Shown: positions 22,683-33,228, counted from the stretch's first letter. The stretch: DNA of 64,000 nt from Brenneria bubanii (GCF_022378355.1 NZ_JAKMAJ010000016.1:62001-126000), one strand, 5' to 3'. A program made the numbers and translations. The notes: generated by a model not told the origin, from the sequence alone.

Positions 22683-23612
22683 ATGCAATTACAGAAATTA
22701 ATCAATATGTTTGGTGGAAATCTTCAACGCCGCTATGGGCAGAAGATTCACAAACTCACGCTGCATGGCGGCTTTAGCTGTCCGAATCGGGATGGGACGC
22801 TGGGACGGGGTGGCTGCACGTTTTGTAATGTCGCTTCGTTTGCCGATGAACAGATGCAGCAGCGCAGCATCGCCCAGCAGTTGGCCGCGCAGGCAGGGAA
22901 GGTAAACCGGGCAAGCCGCTATCTGGCCTATTTCCAGGCCTATACCAGTACCTATGCCGAAGTGAATGTCTTGAAAAGCATGTATCAGGCGGCGCTTGAG
23001 CAGGCGGATATGGTGGGACTGTGCGTCGGCACCCGGCCTGATTGCGTGCCGGACGCGGTACTGGATTTATTGTCTGACTATCACGACCGGGGTTATGAGG
23101 TTTGGCTGGAGTTGGGGTTGCAGAGCGCCAGCGATAAAACGCTGCGCCGGATTAACCGCGGTCATGATTTTGCCTGTTATCAACAGACGGTGCGGCGGGC
23201 TCGTGAACGAGGCCTGAAAGTTTGCAGCCATCTTATCGTCGGTTTGCCGGGAGAAGACGCGCAGTGCTGCTTCTCTACGCTTGATCGGGTGGTTGACACC
23301 GGCGTGGAGGGCATCAAGCTTCATCCGCTGCATATCGTCGATGGCAGCATTATGGCGAAAGCCTGGCGTGCGGGCCGCTTGTCCGCGCTGCCGCTGGCGG
23401 AGTATGTTTCGACCGCCGGCGAGATGATCCGCCGCACGCCCCCGGAAATTATCTATCATCGCGTTTCCGCCAGCGCCCGACGCCCGACGCTGCTGGCTCC
23501 TCTCTGGTGTGAAAATCGCTGGACCGGCATGGTGGAGCTGGACCGTTATCTACAGCGGTTCGGCGTGCAGGGTTCGGCGTTGGGCACGCCTTATCAGTAC
23601 CATCCTATTTAG
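22683..23612 (+). CDS. yhcC: YhcC, radical SAM protein (TIGR01212 family)
   Basis: A radical S-adenosylmethionine enzyme of unknown substrate. The iron-sulfur cysteines show the family's unusual spacing, Cys33-x11-Cys45-x2-Cys48 (SCPNRDGTLGRGGCTFC), rather than Cx3Cx2C. Further blocks are CVGTRPDCVPDAVLDLL, WLELGLQSASDKTLRRINRGH and VCSHLIVGLPGED, the barrel strands typical of Elp3/coproporphyrinogen-oxidase-like members. 309 residues, the same as E. coli. As in E. coli it sits next to arcB, 125 bp upstream. No biochemical role can be read from the sequence alone. Confidence 0.9.
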   Translation: MQLQKLINMFGGNLQRRYGQKIHKLTLHGGFSCPNRDGTLGRGGCTFCNVASFADEQMQQRSIAQQLAAQAGKVNRASRYLAYFQAYTSTYAEVNVLKSMYQAALEQADMVGLCVGTRPDCVPDAVLDLLSDYHDRGYEVWLELGLQSASDKTLRRINRGHDFACYQQTVRRARERGLKVCSHLIVGLPGEDAQCCFSTLDRVVDTGVEGIKLHPLHIVDGSIMAKAWRAGRLSALPLAEYVSTAGEMIRRTPPEIIYHRVSASARRPTLLAPLWCENRWTGMVELDRYLQRFGVQGSALGTPYQYHPI

Positions 23613-23737
23613 CGCCGCCGGGCGCGCAGGATAAAACGCAAATTTACGCTGCGGCGGGCAAATTATATGTTGTGCCGGTACCGCACGCGTTGCCGTTTTA
23701 CGATATGATTCGGTGGTTCGCGATTAAGGAAACCACT

Positions 23738-26071
23738 ATGAAGCAAATTCGCCTGTTAGCTCAGTACTACGTTGATTTAATGGTAAAACTTGGGCTTGTC
23801 CGTTTTTCACTTCTGCTGGCCTCGGTGCTGGTGCTGCTGGCGATGGTGGTGCAGATGGCCGTCACCCTGCTGCTAAGCGGGAAAGTGGAGAATATCGATG
23901 TCGTCCGCTCGGTCTTTTTCGGCCTGTTGATTACCCCATGGGCGGTTTATTTCCTGTCCGTTGTTGTCGAACAGCTTGAAGAGTCGCGTCAGCGTTTGTC
24001 AAAGCTGGTGGCGAAGCTGGAAGAGATGCGTCACCGCGATCTTGAATTGAACGAACAGCTCCAGGAAAACATCGCTCAGCTCAATCAGGAAATTGCCGAT
24101 CGCATCAAGTCCGAAGAGGCGCGCCTGCGGGTAGTGAGCAAGCTGAAAGATGAAATGTCCCGCCGTGAGCAGGCGCAGATTGAGCTGGAGCAACAGTCCG
24201 CGCTATTGCGATCCTTCCTCGACGCCTCCCCGGATCTGGTTTATTACCGCAATGAAGAAAAAGAGTTTTCCGGCTGCAACCGCGCCATGGAGCTGCTGGT
24301 GGGAAAAAGTCAGAGACAACTGATTGGTCTGACGCCGCAGGACGTTTATCAACCGGATATCGCTGAAAAAGTGATGGAAACGGATGAGAAAGTTTTCCGT
24401 CACAACGTTTCTCTGACGTACGAACAATGGCTGGTTTATCCGGATGGGCGCAAAGCCTGTTTTGAGCTGCGCAAGGTGCCTTTTTACGATCGAATGGGTA
24501 AACGACACGGACTGATGGGCTTTGGACGCGATATAACGGAGCGTAAGCGTTACCAGGACGCGTTAGAGAACGCCAGTAGGGATAAGACCACTTTCATCTC
24601 AACGATCAGTCACGAGCTTCGTACGCCGCTTAACGGCATTGTCGGCTTAAGTCGCATTTTGCTGGATACGCATCTCGATGAGGATCAGCAAAAGTATCTG
24701 AAAACCATTCACGTCAGCGCCATTACGCTGGGCAATATCTTTAACGACGTGATTGAAATGGACAAGCAGGAGCGCCGCAAGGTGCAACTGGATAACCAGC
24801 CGATAGATTTCACCGGATTTCTGGTCGATCTGGAGAACCTGGGCGGTTTGCTGGCTGAGCCGAAAGGGCTGAAGTTGATTATGGAGCTGCATCAGCCCCT
24901 GCCGCAGAAAGTCATTACCGACGGCACTCGTCTGCGACAGATTTTGTGGAATCTGCTCAGTAACGCCGTGAAGTTCACGCCGCAGGGAAAAATCGTGGTG
25001 CGCGTATGGCATGAGGCGGGAGACTGCCTGCGATTTGAAGTCGAAGATTCCGGCATGGGGATCCCGGCCGATGAATTGGAGAAAATCTTTGCCATGTACT
25101 ATCAGGTAAAAGATCAGAACGGCGGCAAGCCGGCGACCGGCTCCGGCATCGGTCTGTCGGTGTCAAAACGCCTGGCGCAGAACATGGGCGGAGATATCAA
25201 CGTTGCCAGCGTTCAGGGGAAGGGCTCCTGCTTTACCCTGACGGTTACCGCGCCAGGCGTCGAAGAGACGCTCAGTCATCCGGATGAGGATGAGATGCCG
25301 TTGCCGGCGCTGCATGTACTGCTGGTGGAGGACATTGAGCTGAATGTGGTGGTAGCGCGCTCGGTGCTGGAAAAACTGGGCAACAGCGTGGAAGTGGCGA
25401 TGACCGGGCAGGAAGCGCTGGACATGTTCGATCCCGACGAATTCGACTTGGTGTTGCTGGATATTCAGTTGCCGGATATGACCGGGCTGGATGTCGCCCG
25501 GCAGATCCGCAAACGCTACGCCAGCGAGCCGTTGCCGCCTCTGGTCGCGCTAACGGCCAACGTGTTGAAGGATAAAAAAGAGTATCTGAACGCCGGCATG
25601 GATGACGTGCTCAGTAAGCCGCTGTCCGTTCCGGCGTTAACGGCGGTGATTAAACAATATTGGGATCATCAGGTCGTGCATGACGATGAGCTCGTCGCAG
25701 AAAAAAGCCACCTGGCGGTGAATGAATCGCTGCTGGATATAGCGATGCTGGAACAATATCTGGAGCTGGTGGGGCCAAGTTTGATACACCAAAGCCTCGA
25801 GATGTTTGAACAAATGATGCCGGGGTATCTGGCCATTCTTGATTCCAACATGACCGCGCGCGACCAGAAAGGGATTACCGAAGAAGGGCACAAGATTAAG
25901 GGCGCCGCAGGATCGGTCGGACTTCGCCATTTACAGCAGGTTGCGCAACAGATTCAAACGGACTCGCTGCCGGCCTGGTGGGATAACGTCCAGGAATGGA
26001 TTGATGAGCTTAAGCACGACTGGCGTCACGATGTTCAGGTACTGCGGGATTGGGTGGCGAGTAAAAAGTAG
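23738..26071 (+). CDS. arcB: ArcB, tripartite redox-sensing histidine kinase
   Basis: Membrane sensor kinase of the ArcAB system, which represses respiratory genes when the quinone pool is reduced. The start is the ATG at 23738 (MKQIRLLAQYYVDLM), giving 777 residues versus 778 in E. coli. Two membrane helices (about 22-45 and 56-77) are followed by a leucine-zipper coiled coil and a PAS domain with the redox cysteines Cys180 and Cys241. The transmitter has His292 (SHELRTPLNG) and the N/G boxes; the receiver has Asp575; the HPt domain has His718. All phosphorelay residues are intact. Confidence 0.98.
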   Translation: MKQIRLLAQYYVDLMVKLGLVRFSLLLASVLVLLAMVVQMAVTLLLSGKVENIDVVRSVFFGLLITPWAVYFLSVVVEQLEESRQRLSKLVAKLEEMRHRDLELNEQLQENIAQLNQEIADRIKSEEARLRVVSKLKDEMSRREQAQIELEQQSALLRSFLDASPDLVYYRNEEKEFSGCNRAMELLVGKSQRQLIGLTPQDVYQPDIAEKVMETDEKVFRHNVSLTYEQWLVYPDGRKACFELRKVPFYDRMGKRHGLMGFGRDITERKRYQDALENASRDKTTFISTISHELRTPLNGIVGLSRILLDTHLDEDQQKYLKTIHVSAITLGNIFNDVIEMDKQERRKVQLDNQPIDFTGFLVDLENLGGLLAEPKGLKLIMELHQPLPQKVITDGTRLRQILWNLLSNAVKFTPQGKIVVRVWHEAGDCLRFEVEDSGMGIPADELEKIFAMYYQVKDQNGGKPATGSGIGLSVSKRLAQNMGGDINVASVQGKGSCFTLTVTAPGVEETLSHPDEDEMPLPALHVLLVEDIELNVVVARSVLEKLGNSVEVAMTGQEALDMFDPDEFDLVLLDIQLPDMTGLDVARQIRKRYASEPLPPLVALTANVLKDKKEYLNAGMDDVLSKPLSVPALTAVIKQYWDHQVVHDDELVAEKSHLAVNESLLDIAMLEQYLELVGPSLIHQSLEMFEQMMPGYLAILDSNMTARDQKGITEEGHKIKGAAGSVGLRHLQQVAQQIQTDSLPAWWDNVQEWIDELKHDWRHDVQVLRDWVASKK

Positions 26072-26131
26072 CGGTAAAAGTTTAACTGTAGGAAGCCTTG
26101 GGCTGAACGTGGGGACAGGGATGGTTGCCAT

Positions 26132-26248
26132 AAAAAAAATGACCCCGACCGAAGCCGGGGTGCGCGAATTATGCGCCAACACCAGGGAAAACGGGCACCT
26201 GCGTTTAGATATCAGGGTTCGTGAGTTCGCAAGTGCGGATATTCATAC
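26132..26248 (-). ncRNA. arcZ: ArcZ (SraH/RyhA) Hfq-dependent small RNA
   Basis: The minus strand between arcB and elbB encodes the conserved ArcZ core. The mRNA-pairing segment CCCTGGTGTTGGCGCA (within 26172-26190) is followed by TTCGCGCACCCCGG and a terminator with an 8-bp stem, a UUCG tetraloop and eight Us (26132-26161). Position and orientation, antisense to and just beyond arcB, are those of E. coli. ArcZ activates rpoS translation, and the processed 3' part represses motility and other targets. ArcA-P represses it in E. coli. The 5' end is approximate: a TAAAAT -10 at 26256-26261 would start near 26248, for ~117 nt (121 in E. coli). Confidence 0.9.
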
Positions 26249-26392
26249 CTTAATTATTTTACATCTTCATCAAGCAACAAAATAGCAAAAGCAGAAACGT
26301 TAGTTACAAGAATCATTAAAATGTGTGATGTAGATTAGTGTTTGTCAATTAAAAAATCAATTAGTTGATGTAATGAAATGAGGGAAAAGATG

Positions 26393-27046
26393 ATGAAAAG
26401 AGTCGGCATTGTCCTGAGCGGGTGTGGTGTTTATGATGGTTCAGAGATTCATGAAGCCGTGCTGACGCTGCTTGCGCTGGATAGAGCTGGAGCTGAAGCG
26501 GTTTGCTTTGCGCCGGATAAGCGGCAGTCTGATGTGGTAAATCACCTGACGGGTGATGTAACCAATGAGAATCGCAACGTTTTAGTTGAGTCGGCGCGGA
26601 TAGTCAGGGGCAAAATCCAGCCGCTTTCCAATGCTGATGCGCAACAGCTTGATGCGCTAATTGTTCCCGGCGGTTTCGGTTCAGCTAAAAATTTAAGCGA
26701 CTTCGCCGCTCAGGGCGCAGCCTGTTGCGTAGATGAAAATCTAAAAATACTTACACAGGAAATTTATAAGCAAAGCAAACCAATTGGTTTTATTTGCATC
26801 AGCCCTGCGCTGTTGCCGAAGTTATTGGGAGAACCCATTAGAATTACAATTGGTAATGATATTGATACTGCTGAAATCATTGAAGAAATGGGCGGTATAC
26901 ATGTGGTTTGTCCGGTCGACGACATTGTCGTGGATGCGGAGCATAAAATTGTTACCACGCCCGCCTATATGTTGGCTAACTCAATCAGTGAAACGGCAAA
27001 AGGTATTGATAAGCTGGTCGCTCGCGTACTGGATTTTATTGAATGA
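26393..27046 (+). CDS. elbB: ElbB, DJ-1/PfpI-family glyoxalase
   Basis: Small cytoplasmic protein of the DJ-1 superfamily; the E. coli protein has weak glyoxalase activity and was found as an isoprenoid-biosynthesis factor. Of three in-frame ATGs (26378, 26390, 26393), the last was chosen. It lies seven bases after GAGGGA and gives [16 protein letters not shown] with 217 residues, exactly the E. coli length. Conserved blocks are [35 protein letters not shown] and [21 protein letters not shown]. Its stop overlaps the mtgA start by 4 bp (ATGA). Confidence 0.94.
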   Translation: MKRVGIVLSGCGVYDGSEIHEAVLTLLALDRAGAEAVCFAPDKRQSDVVNHLTGDVTNENRNVLVESARIVRGKIQPLSNADAQQLDALIVPGGFGSAKNLSDFAAQGAACCVDENLKILTQEIYKQSKPIGFICISPALLPKLLGEPIRITIGNDIDTAEIIEEMGGIHVVCPVDDIVVDAEHKIVTTPAYMLANSISETAKGIDKLVARVLDFIE

Positions 27047-27777
27047 GATCGAATCGCCGCAGCAACGGCCTTCTGATGCGTATTAAACGTTTGGTTGTTC
27101 GATGCCTGCTGGTGGTATCGGGATTCTGGCTGGCCGGCATACTGCTGTTTTCTTTTTTGCCGGTGCCGTTTTCGGCGGTGATGGCTGATCGCCAGATAAC
27201 TGCTTGGTTTTCTGGCGATTTTTCCTATGCGGCGCACTCATCCTGGGTTGCCATGGATGAGATTGCCCCATCCATGGCGCTGGCGGTCATCGCCGCTGAG
27301 GACCAGAAATTTCCCCAGCATTGGGGCTTTGATTTTGATGCCATTAATTCGGCCCTGAGACATAACGAGCGTAATACGCAACGTATCCGTGGCGCATCGA
27401 CGCTGTCTCAGCAAATGGTGAAAAATTTATTTCTGTGGGATGGCCGCAGTTGGTTGCGTAAAGGACTCGAAGCCGGGATTACTTCCGGCGTGGAATTGGT
27501 ATGGACTAAACGGCGAATCCTGACGGTCTATTTGAATATTGTGGAGTTTGGTCCCGGAACTTTTGGCGTAGAGGCCGCGGCAAGGCGTTATTTCAATAAA
27601 TCAGCCAGTAGGTTGACCGCCAGTGAAGCGGCTTTGCTGGCGGCCGTATTGCCAAATCCGATTCGTTTTCGCGTAAATGCGCCATCTGGGTATGTGATTC
27701 AGCGCCAGCAATGGATTTTACACCAGATGCGCCAGGTCGGCGGCGAGGCGTTTTTGCATGCCAATGGATTAAACTAA
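27043..27777 (+). CDS. mtgA: MtgA, monofunctional peptidoglycan glycosyltransferase
   Basis: GT51-family enzyme that polymerises glycan strands from lipid II at the inner membrane without a transpeptidase domain. It has an N-terminal basic stretch and membrane anchor (about residues 14-38). GT51 motifs are [14 protein letters not shown] (catalytic Glu in the ED pair), [33 protein letters not shown] and the [11 protein letters not shown] block. 244 residues versus 242 in E. coli. It is translationally coupled to elbB through an ATGA overlap. Confidence 0.96.
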   Translation: MRSNRRSNGLLMRIKRLVVRCLLVVSGFWLAGILLFSFLPVPFSAVMADRQITAWFSGDFSYAAHSSWVAMDEIAPSMALAVIAAEDQKFPQHWGFDFDAINSALRHNERNTQRIRGASTLSQQMVKNLFLWDGRSWLRKGLEAGITSGVELVWTKRRILTVYLNIVEFGPGTFGVEAAARRYFNKSASRLTASEAALLAAVLPNPIRFRVNAPSGYVIQRQQWILHQMRQVGGEAFLHANGLN

Positions 27778-27793
27778 TCGTGACTCGTACTGA

Positions 27794-27832
27794 ATCGGCA
27801 GCGCCCTTCAAGGGGCGGTGCCGATGATTTTT
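27794..27832 (+). terminator. probable terminator of elbB-mtgA
   Basis: An imperfect stem formed by ATCGGCA...TGCCGAT with an inner CGCCCTT/AAGGGGCG pairing is followed by GATTTTTC. It lies 17 bp after the mtgA stop. Confidence 0.65.
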
Positions 27833-27977
27833 CTGGGATCGGCGTGTCCGACGGGTCAAATTGCCAGCAGGGAGCAACAAACCAAAGGCGCGCGGCGCCG
27901 ACGCGGTTTTAGGATATGGTTTTGATATCAGTAAGATATCTGTCTGAGCGGGAATAGCGGATTTGGGTGCAACGAAG

Positions 27978-28019
27978 GTCAGCCCGACCGCTGGCGTTTC
28001 CGTTCGCGGTCAGGCTGAC
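27978..28019. repeat. strong imperfect inverted repeat downstream of dolP
   Basis: GTCAGCC and GACCGC on the left pair with GCGGTC and GGCTGAC on the right, with single-base bulges, around a 14-nt loop. It begins 7 bp beyond the dolP stop on the minus strand. No U-run follows on either strand, so it is likely an mRNA 3'-end hairpin rather than an intrinsic terminator. Confidence 0.6.
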
Positions 28020-28025
28020 TGCTAA

Positions 28026-28601
28026 CTATTGCAGGTAAGTAAATGCGGTGGTGACGTGTTTCACCCCACTGACTTTACTGGCGATGTCAGCCGCCGATGC
28101 GCCTTCACGCTGGGTAACCAGACCTAGCAGAAACACTTCGCCATTTTCAGTTGTCACTTTGACGTTCGAAGACTTAACCGTATCGCTCGCCAGGATCTGT
28201 GAGCGAACCTTGGTGGTGACCCAGGTATCCATTGAAGCCGTTCCCAGAGAAACCGGACTGCCCTGACGGATTTCGTTATACACTTCGGCGGCGCCTTCTA
28301 CGCCGAGTGCAATCTGTTTAGCGCGTTCAGCTAATTCGGTTGTCGGCGCCTGCCCCGTCAGCAGAACCTTCCCCTGATAAGCGGTGGCAACGATGCGGGC
28401 CTCTTTTTTCAATTGATCATCCTTACTGATGGCATTGGTCACCCGCAGTTCCAGCGTCCCGTCATCAACCTGGGTTCCCACTGTTCTGGGGTCGGTGGCG
28501 CTTTTAGTCGCCACAGCGGCGCTGCCAACAACTACCGCGCCAACACAGCCTTGTAACAAGAGGGCGATAGATAGCACGGCAAATGCAGAACTTATCCTCA
28601 T
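28026..28601 (-). CDS. dolP: DolP (YraP), outer-membrane BON-domain lipoprotein
   Basis: Outer-membrane lipoprotein that binds anionic phospholipids, helps maintain outer-membrane integrity and localises to division sites. The ATG at 28601 (MRISSAFAVLSIALLLQGC) is preceded by AAGGAG and gives 191 residues, as in E. coli; the open frame's 15 upstream codons are ignored. Lipobox LLLQGC places the acylated Cys at 19. Two BON domains follow (about 45-112 and 122-190). In E. coli the gene belongs to the sigma-E regulon. diaA lies 10 bp upstream. Confidence 0.95.
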   Translation of the reverse strand: MRISSAFAVLSIALLLQGCVGAVVVGSAAVATKSATDPRTVGTQVDDGTLELRVTNAISKDDQLKKEARIVATAYQGKVLLTGQAPTTELAERAKQIALGVEGAAEVYNEIRQGSPVSLGTASMDTWVTTKVRSQILASDTVKSSNVKVTTENGEVFLLGLVTQREGASAADIASKVSGVKHVTTAFTYLQ

Positions 28602-28611
28602 GTAGTGCTCC

Positions 28612-29202
28612 TTAATCGTTCTGGTGTGGGAAAAGTGTGTTATCAATTAAATCGCACAGGCAGTTAACCGTCAGCATGTGCATTTCCTGAATACGGGCGC
28701 TACGGTGCGAAGGAATGCGAATTTCCACATCCTGCGGGCCCAGTAGACCGGCTAATTCACCGCCATCGTAACCGGTCAGGGCGACGATGCTCATGTCTCT
28801 GGTCACCGCCGCTTCCACTGCTTTTACGATGTCCCTGCTATTTCCTCGGGTGGATATCGCCAGTAATACATCGCCGGTTTGTCCTAATGCCCGAACCTGC
28901 TTGGCGTAAATCTCTTCATGCAGGCGATCGTTGGCAATCGCAGTTAAGACCACGTTATCCGCATTAAGTGCGATAGCGGGCAAACTGGGGCGTTCCGCTT
29001 CAAAACGATTAATCATGCTGGCCGCAAAATGCTGAGAATTGGCCGCTGATGTCCCGTTGCCGCAGCACAGGATTTTATTGCCGTTCAGCAGAGACTGCAC
29101 CAGCACGATAGCCGCACGGGAGATAGCATCCGGCAAGGCTTCCGCCGCCGCAATCTGCGTTTGGATACTCTCAGTAAAACAAACTTTTATTCTATCCAGC
29201 AC
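28612..29202 (-). CDS. diaA: DiaA, DnaA initiator-associating protein
   Basis: SIS-domain protein that forms tetramers and promotes assembly of DnaA on oriC, timing chromosome replication. 196 residues as in E. coli. The SIS phosphosugar-isomerase fold is seen in [20 protein letters not shown] and [19 protein letters not shown]. GmhA-like features are present but the protein is the replication factor by length and position. It stands between yraN and dolP, all on the minus strand. Confidence 0.96.
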   Translation of the reverse strand: MLDRIKVCFTESIQTQIAAAEALPDAISRAAIVLVQSLLNGNKILCCGNGTSAANSQHFAASMINRFEAERPSLPAIALNADNVVLTAIANDRLHEEIYAKQVRALGQTGDVLLAISTRGNSRDIVKAVEAAVTRDMSIVALTGYDGGELAGLLGPQDVEIRIPSHRSARIQEMHMLTVNCLCDLIDNTLFPHQND

Positions 29203-29360
29203 GTTAAATTAACCTACTTTAATTAGAGTCCGTGAATAAAACGCCTCCACGGCCGGACAATATCGATCGCCAGACCGGGCCGGCGGATTCACCATGGGCA
29301 TATCCGTTGTCCGTCTATATCCCGTCTCCCGCATCTGTCGGGATTATGGGGGGGAATGTA

Positions 29361-29717
29361 TCATCCCTGCGCGTTGAAGGCGTTAGGAAGCCAGGTAACC
29401 TGGTCGCCTGTAATCGCCACCACATCGAAACGGCAGTCCACCGTATCAAAACTGGCGCCATGTTGCGCCAGCCAGACAGCGGCGGCATGCAGCAACCGCT
29501 GCTGTTTTCGCCGGGTGATGCTGGCGGCGGCATCGCCAAAATTGGCGTCGCGCCGGTAGCGCACTTCCACGAAGACCCAGGTTTGCCGCTCGCGCATGAT
29601 TAAATCCAGCTCACCGCCGCGCAAAGTGACGTTGGCCGCGGTGAAGATCAAGCCGGCGCGTTCGAGATGGCGCCGGGCAAGCCGTTCATAATCCGCGCCT
29701 GTCGTCCTGGTATTCAG
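29361..29717 (-). CDS. yraN: YraN, UPF0102 endonuclease-like protein, with a non-canonical start
   Basis: UPF0102 family of the restriction-endonuclease-like fold; function unproven. The conserved core shows [10 protein letters not shown] and FVEVRYRR (Asp, Glu-x-Arg of the fold) and [15 protein letters not shown]. The first ATG/GTG/TTG in frame is the TTG at 29651, which would give only 96 residues and cut off a conserved N-terminal helix ([17 protein letters not shown]). The frame stays open back to a CTG at 29717 that overlaps the lpoA stop as CTGA. Starting there gives 118 residues, near the family length (131 in E. coli). Start codon CTG is inferred. Confidence 0.8.
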   Translation of the reverse strand: MNTRTTGADYERLARRHLERAGLIFTAANVTLRGGELDLIMRERQTWVFVEVRYRRDANFGDAAASITRRKQQRLLHAAAVWLAQHGASFDTVDCRFDVVAITGDQVTWLPNAFNAQG

Positions 29718-31768
29718 GATGCCGGCACCAACTGGCCTTGGCGATATTGCAGCCAGGTCATTTGTCGGTTAATTACACAGTCGGCCGTCGCGCTCAGCAT
29801 ACCGGTCGCGCCCGCAACCTGATGACCGGGCATCAGGCGCATGTCGGCAAAGCGGCTGGACAGCGTCCAGGCGTCCATACCCATGGCATAGAGACGCACC
29901 AGTGAGTAATCATTTTTGAACTGGTTGCTTACCTGCTGCATCAATGTCGGGTTTGCGCCCGTCAGCAACGGAATATCGCTGAATTGCAACCCTTCCATTT
30001 CCAGCCGGAAATCAGGGCCGCTGCCCGCCTGGAAGCTGCGCGAACTGGCATACAGCGCAGGGCGCGAACGCGATGTGGTACGCATATCGATCATGGGTTT
30101 AATCAACGACAGCTCATCCGGTGTGGCAATGATGTAAACGGCGTCAATATTGCCGCTCATCGATGAGTTGACCACGGGTTCCACCTGCGACGGGATGGTT
30201 AAACCACCTACCGTGGTGCCAGGCGTGGGCGTCTGAGTCGCCAGGCCAACAGGCTGGCCGGCGAGTTTCAGACCCGCGCCGCTGTTGATGGCCTGTTTCA
30301 GCTCCGCGGCACCGCCCAGTCGTTGTTGCAAGGGGATGGCGCCGCCTTGCTGACTCCAGGCCTGGGTAAACGCATTGACGATTCTATCGCCCAGATTGCC
30401 GCGTGGAACCAGCAATAACGGCTGCTGTTTACCCTGTTGATGAATAAACTTGGCGGCGTCTCGGGCTTCATCTTCAGGAGATAAGGCAAAGTAGCAGACG
30501 TTAGGGCTATTTTGCACGTGTTCAGGTTGATTGAGCGCCAGAATGTTCAAAGGCGACGGGCTGGCGGCCAATTGTTCCACTTCATTTTTCAATAGCGGTC
30601 CGATGATGAGAGACGCGCCGTCTTTCTGTGCCTGACTCAGTACGTTGGCTAAAGGCTGCGCTGATGTGTCATACACTCGTACCGGCAGTGAGCTGGAAAG
30701 AGCGGGCGATAGCTGTGCGGCCGGTGGATTTACCTCACTGCTGTATGCCGCGGAAGACGGGGCCGTTTGCCCGTTTTGTTGTCCCTGGAGCGGTTGTTCG
30801 CTCTGATTATTGGCGGCACCGGCGTTTTGATCCGCGGGCGTGATGGCTTGGGAGCCATTGGCAGATGCGCTTTCCGCCGCCGGGAGTGAGCTGACTATCG
30901 TGGCTTGACCGTTTTTAGCCGCGTTAAATCCTTGCTGGATAGCGTTGGCAAACACCTGCGCCTGGCCGTTTAATGGCAGCAGCAGCGCGATGCCGCTGAC
31001 TTGTGACGGGTGAAAATCGGTAAACTGCATCAATTGCGTCGGCAGCGTTTGGGCGGCCGGGTGGTGCGGATAACGGGTCTGCCAATCCTGAATCGCCGAT
31101 TTTAGCTGCTCGGGAGACTGGCGGTTGTTCTGGTAGGTATTGAGCAGATCGACCCAGCCCTGAAGAACATTCTCATCGGCATTAATCAGCAGCGATCCTA
31201 ATGCCTGCGGCGACATTTGCACCAATGCTTGCCAGGTTTGATCGAGATTCGATTGTCGGGCTGCGTTATCTTGCAGCAAGGGTTCCTGCGCAATATAGGC
31301 GCGCAGCAATGCTGCCGACGGGTAACTCTGATTCGCCAAAATCAGCGCATCATAGTAGCGAAGCTGTCGTTGTGCGGAGAGCGCGTTAACGTCCAACTGG
31401 CTTAACGCCTGATTGGCGGCATCCCTGTTTTTCTGCGCCACGGACAGCTCCGCGCTCAGTAATTGTTGCTCCTGCTTTTGCCCGGCGCTTAAATTGGCCG
31501 GTAATGCGCTAAACTGCTGACTTGCCTGCGGCACTTTGCCTTCCCGCAATAAGGCACGAATAGCGAGTAATTGCCAGTCAGCCTTGTTATTATCGCCGCT
31601 TTGCTGCATCTGTTGCAGATAATAATCAGCAGAAGCATCGGCCTTGCCTTGAACCTCTGGCGGCGGGCTTTGCGGCGCCTGACTTGGACAACCTGCAAGA
31701 AACAGTGCCGTTAACAAAACAGGGATGATACGCCCTGCTTGAGTACGGACGGAGTGAAAGGAAAGCAT
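29714..31768 (-). CDS. lpoA: LpoA, outer-membrane lipoprotein activator of PBP1a
   Basis: Outer-membrane lipoprotein that reaches through the peptidoglycan to activate the synthase PBP1a (MrcA). Its signal peptide ends in lipobox LFLAGC with Cys27. Then comes an N-terminal TPR-like helical domain (about 35-255), a Gln/Ala/Ser-rich linker (about 290-350), and a C-terminal domain resembling periplasmic binding proteins (to 684). Length 684 versus 678 in E. coli; most of the difference can sit in the linker. It is divergent from rsmI with a 61-bp spacer, and overlaps yraN downstream by 4 bp. Confidence 0.95.
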   Translation of the reverse strand: MLSFHSVRTQAGRIIPVLLTALFLAGCPSQAPQSPPPEVQGKADASADYYLQQMQQSGDNNKADWQLLAIRALLREGKVPQASQQFSALPANLSAGQKQEQQLLSAELSVAQKNRDAANQALSQLDVNALSAQRQLRYYDALILANQSYPSAALLRAYIAQEPLLQDNAARQSNLDQTWQALVQMSPQALGSLLINADENVLQGWVDLLNTYQNNRQSPEQLKSAIQDWQTRYPHHPAAQTLPTQLMQFTDFHPSQVSGIALLLPLNGQAQVFANAIQQGFNAAKNGQATIVSSLPAAESASANGSQAITPADQNAGAANNQSEQPLQGQQNGQTAPSSAAYSSEVNPPAAQLSPALSSSLPVRVYDTSAQPLANVLSQAQKDGASLIIGPLLKNEVEQLAASPSPLNILALNQPEHVQNSPNVCYFALSPEDEARDAAKFIHQQGKQQPLLLVPRGNLGDRIVNAFTQAWSQQGGAIPLQQRLGGAAELKQAINSGAGLKLAGQPVGLATQTPTPGTTVGGLTIPSQVEPVVNSSMSGNIDAVYIIATPDELSLIKPMIDMRTTSRSRPALYASSRSFQAGSGPDFRLEMEGLQFSDIPLLTGANPTLMQQVSNQFKNDYSLVRLYAMGMDAWTLSSRFADMRLMPGHQVAGATGMLSATADCVINRQMTWLQYRQGQLVPAS

Positions 31769-31829
31769 ACTGTATCCAATGATTTTTTTTAAAGATGCTC
31801 AATATTAAATCGGCAACCCGGATGAAACA

Positions 31830-32693
31830 ATGAATCAAGACCAACAAGCAGACATTTCTGCATCAACCCTTTACATCGTCCCTACACCGATTGGCAATCT
31901 GGGGGACATAACCCAGCGTGCTTTGGACGTGCTACGGCGTGTCGATCTGATTGCCGCAGAGGATACCCGTCATACCGGCTTGTTGTTACAACATTTTGCA
32001 ATAAATGCACGATTGTTCGCATTACACGATCACAATGAACAGCAAAAAGCGGACTCGGTATTGGCAAAATTGCAGGCGGGGCAGAGTATCGCCCTGGTTT
32101 CTGACGCGGGCACGCCATTGATTAACGATCCCGGCTATCATCTGGTGCGTCGCTGTCGTGAAGCGGGGATCCGCGTTGTCCCACTGCCTGGCGCTTGCGC
32201 GGCCATCACCGCGCTTTCCGCCGCCGGGCTGGCCTCCGACCGTTTTTGTTACGAGGGCTTTTTGCCGGCAAAAACCAAGGCGCGTAAAGATAAGCTGCGT
32301 GAATTATTGGAAGAGCCGAGAACCCTGATTTTTTATGAGTCGACCCACCGGCTTTTGGAGAGCCTGCAGGATCTGGAGGATGTTCTGGGGCCGCAGCGTT
32401 ATGTGGTGCTGGCGCGTGAAATCACCAAAACCTGGGAATCGATTTATGGCGCGCCGGTTGGCGAGCTGCTGGCGTGGGTGGCGGCGGACGATAATCGCCG
32501 CAAGGGCGAAATGGTCTTGATTGTTGAAGGGCATAAGGCTGATGCCGAAGCGTTGCCGGCCGAAGCGCTACGAACCTTGTCACTGCTGCAGCAGGAATTG
32601 CCCTTGAAAAAGGCCGCCGCCTTAGCGGCGGAAATACATGGCGTAAAGAAAAATGCGTTGTATAAGTACGCGCTTGACCAGCAGGAAGGATGA
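31830..32693 (+). CDS. rsmI: RsmI, 16S rRNA C1402 2'-O-methyltransferase
   Basis: SAM-dependent methyltransferase of the tetrapyrrole-methylase fold; it modifies the ribose of C1402 in the decoding centre of 16S rRNA. Signature segments are [51 protein letters not shown] and [19 protein letters not shown]. 287 residues versus 286 in E. coli. The last codons overlap the -35 element of rnpB. Confidence 0.97.
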   Translation: MNQDQQADISASTLYIVPTPIGNLGDITQRALDVLRRVDLIAAEDTRHTGLLLQHFAINARLFALHDHNEQQKADSVLAKLQAGQSIALVSDAGTPLINDPGYHLVRRCREAGIRVVPLPGACAAITALSAAGLASDRFCYEGFLPAKTKARKDKLRELLEEPRTLIFYESTHRLLESLQDLEDVLGPQRYVVLAREITKTWESIYGAPVGELLAWVAADDNRRKGEMVLIVEGHKADAEALPAEALRTLSLLQQELPLKKAAALAAEIHGVKKNALYKYALDQQEG

Positions 32694-32718
32694 CACGTCC
32701 CCTAAAACACTATACAAT
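32690..32718 (+). promoter_or_regulatory. sigma-70 promoter of rnpB
   Basis: A -35 ATGACA (32690-32695) and a -10 TACAAT (32713-32718) are separated by exactly 17 bp. The -10 ends 8 bp before the first base of the RNase P RNA. The -35 element overlaps the rsmI TGA stop codon. Confidence 0.85.
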
Positions 32719-32725
32719 CCGCGCC

Positions 32726-33104
<379 letters not shown>

Positions 33105-33112
33105 CATTGATT

Positions 33113-33136
33113 AAAGCCCGCTTTAGCGGGCTTTTT
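33113..33136 (+). terminator. Rho-independent terminator of rnpB
   Basis: Stem AAGCCCGC with GCGGGCTT around TTTA, followed by five Ts. It begins about 9 nt after the mature RNase P RNA 3' end. Confidence 0.93.
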
Positions 33137-33228
33137 CCCTGTGTGAACAGGACAGGCAAGAATGAATGGCCGTCCGCTATGCTTTTCATGAAAGACAGCG
33201 GTGGCGTCAACTTCATTACTTTTTTATG

